Part shown: positions 5,702 through 8,726 of the stretch, one piece after another
Numbering within the stretch: position 1 is the first letter of the stretch
How the letters are laid out: each line of letters opens with the position of its first letter
Origin: UBA8190 sp003453695
GTDB taxonomy: Bacteria; Actinomycetota; Acidimicrobiia; Acidimicrobiales; UBA8190
Direction of reading: 5' to 3'
NCBI GenBank assembly: GCA_036796975.1
Contig: DAIRBY010000068.1
Location: 1-8,726, forward strand
Length of the DNA: 8,726 nt
Program-made: the position numbers and the translations under genes
The notes under the pieces: generated by a model
The model's input: the letters and a program-made list of their open reading frames with translations, nothing else
What the model was told of the DNA's origin: nothing
Databases searched by the model: none

Positions 5702-7320
5702 CGCTGTGGGAAGGCCGCTTGGGCGGCCACACCGCCGAGGAGGTCATGGCCTACACCGTGAGCCTCCCCTTCGACCGTCGCCTGGCCTTCGACGACCTGA
5801 CGGGGTCGCGCGCCCATGTGCGCGGCTTGGGCCGGGCCGGCATCCTCCCGGAGTCCGAGGTGTCCATCCTCATGGCCGCCCTGGAGCGGGTGGAGGAGGA
5901 GCTGGAGGCCGGGACCTTCGCCTTCCGCCCCGAGGACGAGGACATCCACACCGCCGTGGAACGCCGCGTCACGGAGATCGCCGGTGATGTCGGGGCCAAG
6001 CTCCACACCGGGCGCAGCCGCAACGACCAGGTGGCGACAGACCTGCGCCTGTACGCGCGGCGCGAGCTTCTGGGCTTGGCGGGGCGCGTGCTCGAGTTGC
6101 AGCACGTGCTGTTCCGCCGGGCCACCGAGGCCGGTGACGCCTATCTGCCCGGTTACACCCACATGCAGCGCGCCCAGCCCGTCCTCCTCGCCCATCACCT
6201 GCTCGCCCACGGCTGGGCGCTGGCCCGCGACGTCGACCGGATCTTGCAGACCGTGGCGCGCCTCGACGTCTCCCCCCTCGGGGCCGGTGCCCTGGCCGGC
6301 TCGTCGCTGCCCCTCGATCCCGACTGGGTGGCCGAGGAGCTCGGCTTCGCGGCGCGCTTCGAGAACTCGCTCGACGCCGTGTCCGACCGCGACTTCGTGG
6401 CCGAGGCCCTGTTCGACCTGGCGCTGCTGGGCGTCCATCTGTCGCGCCTCGGCGAGGAAATGGCGCTGTGGTCGAGCTACGAGTTCGGGTTCGTCGTCCT
6501 CGACGACGCCTACGCCACGGGGAGCTCGATGCTGCCCCAGAAGAAGAACCCCGACGTCGCCGAGCTGGCCCGGGCCAAGTCGGGGCGGTTGGTGGGACAT
6601 GTCGCCGGTCTGCTCACCGCCCTGAAGGGCCTGCCCCTCGCCTACAACCGCGACCTGCAGGAGGACAAGGAGCCGCTCTTCGACGCCGTCGACCAGCTGG
6701 GGCCGGGCCTGGCCGCCGTGACCGGGATGCTCGACACCTGCCGCTTCGACCTCGACCGGATGCGGGTCGCCGCCGACGGACCGGAGGGCGCCGCCGTCGA
6801 CCTGGCCGAGTGGCTGGTGGAGAAGGGCACGCCCTTCCGACAGGCCCACGCCGTGGTCGGGGCGCTGGTGCGTGACTCGGCCGAGCGCGGGGTGCCGCTC
6901 GCCGAGTTGGTCCAGTCGCATCCGGCGCTGGGCTCCGAGGCGCTCTCGCTGCTCGAGCCCGGGGTGGCCGTGACCCGGCGCACGACGCCCGGCGGGGCCG
7001 GGCCGGTGCCGGTGGCGGAGCAGATGAAGCGCTTCAGCCACCGTCTCGACGTGGACGGCCAGCGCCTGGAGCGGGTGGCCGCCCACAAGGTCGCCGCCGC
7101 CGGCGGGTCGCCGATCGTGGGCCCCTCGAAGGCCGGGACGGGCGGGGGGCCCGGCGGGGCCGGGGCGGCCGGGGCGGGGGCTCGTCCTTCGGGTCCCTCG
7201 GGGCGGTCGCGCAAGGAGAGAGCACCCAGGTCCGAGTCGTCGAGGACCGGGTCGTCGAAGGCGGGTGCGGCATCCCCCGGGGTGTCGGAATCGGGGGCAT
7301 CGAGCCGGCCTGAGCCGTGA
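5698..7320 (+). CDS. argH: Argininosuccinate lyase ArgH with long C-terminal tail
   Basis: ArgH splits argininosuccinate into arginine and fumarate, the last step of the pathway. It belongs to the fumarase/aspartase superfamily, whose members act as homotetramers. Motifs are HTGRSRNDQ (H103-Q111), the GYTHMQRAQP block with the T154-H155 pair that supplies the catalytic base, and the mobile signature loop GSSMLPQKKNP (G275-P285) holding the catalytic Ser. The ATG at 5698 is in an ATGA overlap with the argG stop. The family core ends near residue 461 (DGQRLERVAA), but the frame stays open to residue 540, adding about 79 residues rich in Gly, Ala, Ser, Pro and Arg with no recognisable domain. 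The usual family length is about 460-475. The tail could be a genuine disordered extension or the result of losing the original stop codon. Confidence 0.96.
   Translation: MTLWEGRLGGHTAEEVMAYTVSLPFDRRLAFDDLTGSRAHVRGLGRAGILPESEVSILMAALERVEEELEAGTFAFRPEDEDIHTAVERRVTEIAGDVGAKLHTGRSRNDQVATDLRLYARRELLGLAGRVLELQHVLFRRATEAGDAYLPGYTHMQRAQPVLLAHHLLAHGWALARDVDRILQTVARLDVSPLGAGALAGSSLPLDPDWVAEELGFAARFENSLDAVSDRDFVAEALFDLALLGVHLSRLGEEMALWSSYEFGFVVLDDAYATGSSMLPQKKNPDVAELARAKSGRLVGHVAGLLTALKGLPLAYNRDLQEDKEPLFDAVDQLGPGLAAVTGMLDTCRFDLDRMRVAADGPEGAAVDLAEWLVEKGTPFRQAHAVVGALVRDSAERGVPLAELVQSHPALGSEALSLLEPGVAVTRRTTPGGAGPVPVAEQMKRFSHRLDVDGQRLERVAAHKVAAAGGSPIVGPSKAGTGGGPGGAGAAGAGARPSGPSGRSRKERAPRSESSRTGSSKAGAASPGVSESGASSRPEP
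7135..7180 (+). other. Putative G-quadruplex-forming G-tract cluster
   Basis: Seven runs of three or more G (7135-7137, 7140-7142, 7144-7149, 7156-7159, 7162-7165, 7171-7174, 7176-7180) lie within 46 bases with loops of 1-6 bases. This satisfies the standard four-tract G-quadruplex pattern several times over. The G-rich strand is the coding strand, so the structure could also form in the mRNA, inside the argH tail and upstream of mpg. Confidence 0.6.
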
Positions 7321-7997
7321 CGACCGGCGAGCGCCGCCGGACCCTGCCCCGGAGCTTCTACGGGCGTGACGCCCTGGAGGTGGCCCCGCTGCTTCTGAAC
7401 AAGCTCCTGGTCCGGGGCAGGCGGATCGGCCGGATCGTCGAGGTCGAGGCCTACCGGGGAGCCGACGACCCCGCCTCCCACGCCTATCGGGGCCCGACCA
7501 GGCGCAACGCCACCATGTTCGGTCCGCCGGGCCGTCTCTACGTCTATTTCACCTACGGCATGCACTGGTGCGCCAACGTGGTGTGTGGGCCGGAAGGGGT
7601 GGCCCAGGCCGTCCTGCTGCGGGCGCTCGCGCCGCTGTCCGGCCTGGAGGAGATGCGCCGGGCCCGCTCCGCCGGGCGGGCGCCACGGACGGACCGGCCC
7701 CTCGGGGACCGTCACCTGGCCAGCGGCCCGGCCCGCCTGTGCCAGGCCCTCGGCATCACGCGGGACGACGACGGCGCTGACCTGGTGCGCGGCGACCGCC
7801 GCCTGCGGGTCTTGGACGACGGGATCGCTCCTCCCCGTCGACCTGGGATTTCGGGGCGGGTGGGCCTGTCCAGCGCCGCCGAGCTGCCGTGGAGGTTCTT
7901 CCTGGCCGGCGATCCCCACGTCTCCAGGGGCCCCGCCCCGGTGGTGGCGGGGGTGGTGGGCACTCCCCGGGAACAGCGTCGGCCGCGGCGGCGCTGA
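7317..7997 (+). CDS. mpg: DNA-3-methyladenine glycosylase, AAG/Mpg family
   Basis: This is a base-excision repair enzyme that removes alkylated purines such as 3-methyladenine from DNA. The 226-residue product carries the AAG-family signature: IVEVEAY with E44 aligned to the catalytic Glu (human E125) and Y46, DDPASHA with H55, RNATMFG, and LYVYFTYGMH with Y75, Y77 and the DNA-intercalating Y80. LASGPARLCQALGI and the PWRFFLAG segment near the C-terminus are also typical. The protein ends in a short basic tail (REQRRPRRR). The GTG at 7317 forms a GTGA overlap with the argH stop, so it is probably translated from the arg operon mRNA; only a weak ribosome site is visible. No promoter of its own is seen. 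The repair role comes from the family; any link to arginine metabolism is only positional. Confidence 0.95.
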   Translation: MTTGERRRTLPRSFYGRDALEVAPLLLNKLLVRGRRIGRIVEVEAYRGADDPASHAYRGPTRRNATMFGPPGRLYVYFTYGMHWCANVVCGPEGVAQAVLLRALAPLSGLEEMRRARSAGRAPRTDRPLGDRHLASGPARLCQALGITRDDDGADLVRGDRRLRVLDDGIAPPRRPGISGRVGLSSAAELPWRFFLAGDPHVSRGPAPVVAGVVGTPREQRRPRRR

Positions 7998-8058
7998 CGG
8001 GTACGGGTGGGCGGATGGAGCCCGGCGCCTCGCGGATCCGGACCGCCACCAGCGCAGC

Positions 8059-8084
8059 CGGGGGGGGCGTTGCGGGTCCCCCCG
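8059..8084 (+). terminator. Possible GC hairpin after mpg (weak)
   Basis: A C followed by six G (8059-8065) can pair with six C followed by a G (8078-8084) across a 12-base loop. It lies 62 bases past the mpg stop, but no T tract follows and it overlaps the rRNA -35 element, so a terminator role is uncertain. Confidence 0.2.
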
Positions 8085-8098
8085 AATCCCGGTAGTCT
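8070..8098 (+). promoter_or_regulatory. Putative sigma-A-type rRNA promoter
   Basis: TTGCGG (8070-8075) and TAGTCT (8093-8098) are separated by exactly 17 bases and fit the housekeeping -35/-10 pattern. Transcription would begin around 8104-8106, giving a leader of about 285 bases before the 16S. The position upstream of boxB/boxA-like elements is what is expected for an rrn promoter. Confidence 0.6.
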
Positions 8099-8146
8099 CA
8101 TCTGTCCCCCGGTCGGGAGCATTTGGCCGCGGGAACCTGGCACCTC

Positions 8147-8158
8147 CGCCTTCGGGCG
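8147..8158 (+). promoter_or_regulatory. boxB-like UUCG hairpin in the rRNA leader
   Basis: CGCC-TTCG-GGCG forms a four-base-pair stem closed on a C(UUCG)G tetraloop, one of the most stable RNA tetraloops, 11 bases before the boxA-like element. Hairpin then boxA is the usual order in rrn antitermination leaders. The role is inferred from position. Confidence 0.5.
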
Positions 8159-8169
8159 TGTGTCGCGTC

Positions 8170-8181
8170 GCTCCTTGAAAA
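8170..8181 (+). promoter_or_regulatory. boxA-like antitermination element
   Basis: GCTCCTTGAAAA resembles the bacterial boxA core GCTCTTTAACAA bound by NusB/NusE, and the actinobacterial CTTTGAGAA form in rRNA leaders. With the upstream hairpin it should recruit the Nus complex that lets RNA polymerase transcribe the untranslated rRNA operon without Rho termination. Confidence 0.6.
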
Positions 8182-8388
8182 CGGAATAGTGAGAGCCAAA
8201 AGCCAGTGCGGGCGACCGCGCCGGGTGCCGTGAGGCGCGCGGAGCGGTCGAACCACAGATACATATGCACTGTCACGGACAACACAACCGTGCTGTGCCA
8301 GTCGGGGAGGGCGTCAGGCCCGAACCGGCTCTCCAGATCGTCGTTTCGGTCGGCGGCCGTTTTTCGGTCGACCACAGGGGCGTTGATC

Positions 8389-8726
<338 letters not shown>

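Larger units (their letters stand above)
7998..8388 (+). other. Intergenic region with rRNA promoter and 16S leader
   Basis: These 391 bases hold no convincing protein or tRNA gene; short open frames here lack support. From 5' to 3' there is GC-rich sequence with imperfect inverted repeats (8006-8014 with 8042-8050), a G-run/C-run stem (8059-8084), a sigma-A-type promoter (8070-8098), a UUCG hairpin (8147-8158), a boxA-like element (8170-8181), and about 200 bases of pre-16S leader that become less GC-rich around 8250-8290. Sites for RNase III processing are expected on both sides of the mature 16S, but the downstream partner strand is outside the window. Confidence 0.7.

Noticed and set aside
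8245..8262. tRNA T-arm-like GGTCGAACC sequence
   Set aside because: No acceptor, D or anticodon arms can be built around it.
8244..8268. Second promoter or ARG box around the AT-richer ATACATATGCA segment
   Set aside because: There is no -35 at proper spacing and no good TANNNT element, it lies after the boxA-like element, and it does not match the ARG-box palindrome well.
8350..8365. Intrinsic terminator (short GC stem followed by five T) just before the 16S
   Set aside because: The possible stem is only about 3 base pairs, and a terminator between the rRNA promoter and the 16S would make no sense.
8366..8373. Palindrome GGTCGACC before the 16S
   Set aside because: An 8-base palindrome is expected by chance in GC-rich DNA and has no loop to form a hairpin.

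Overview
The window is high-GC bacterial DNA, probably from an actinobacterium. It carries most of an arginine-biosynthesis operon, a DNA-repair gene joined to its end, and the start of a ribosomal RNA operon. The first ~338 bases of the 16S rRNA look actinobacterial, and by memory closest to Acidimicrobiia/Iamia-like sequences; I could not run a search. The gene order argJ-B-D-F-R-G-H with argR inside the operon and the frequent GTG starts fit the same assignment. A run of 10 N inside argF shows this is a draft or metagenome scaffold.

Layout, all on the + strand: argJ (3' part, 1-748), argB (745-1722), argD (1719-2999), argF (2996-3975, interrupted by the N gap), argR (3972-4487), argG (4487-5701), argH (5698-7320), mpg for a 3-methyladenine DNA glycosylase (7317-7997), a 391-nt intergenic region with an rRNA promoter and antitermination-like leader (7998-8388), then 16S rRNA running off the end (8389-8726). 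argC is not seen and is expected just upstream of argJ.

Together ArgJ, ArgB, ArgD, ArgF, ArgG and ArgH cover the route from glutamate/N-acetylglutamate to arginine except the ArgC step, and ArgR is the arginine-responsive repressor. All seven gene junctions have the 4-nt stop/start overlap form (GTGA or ATGA; at argR/argG a second start, ATG, lies one codon on). This implies tight translational coupling of the whole block, including the repair gene mpg.

The window is mostly well-known biology and I do not see a new defence or mobile system. The unusual points are: in-frame low-complexity additions in three of the arg enzymes (a Ser/Pro insertion next to the ArgB active-site loop made of 12-bp repeats, an Ala/Thr/Pro tail on ArgD made of a 12-bp tandem duplication, and a ~79-residue Gly/Ala/Ser/Pro tail on ArgH); a dense G-quadruplex-type G-tract cluster in the argH tail; coupling of mpg to argH; and the absence of a convincing terminator between the arg/mpg operon and the rRNA promoter.
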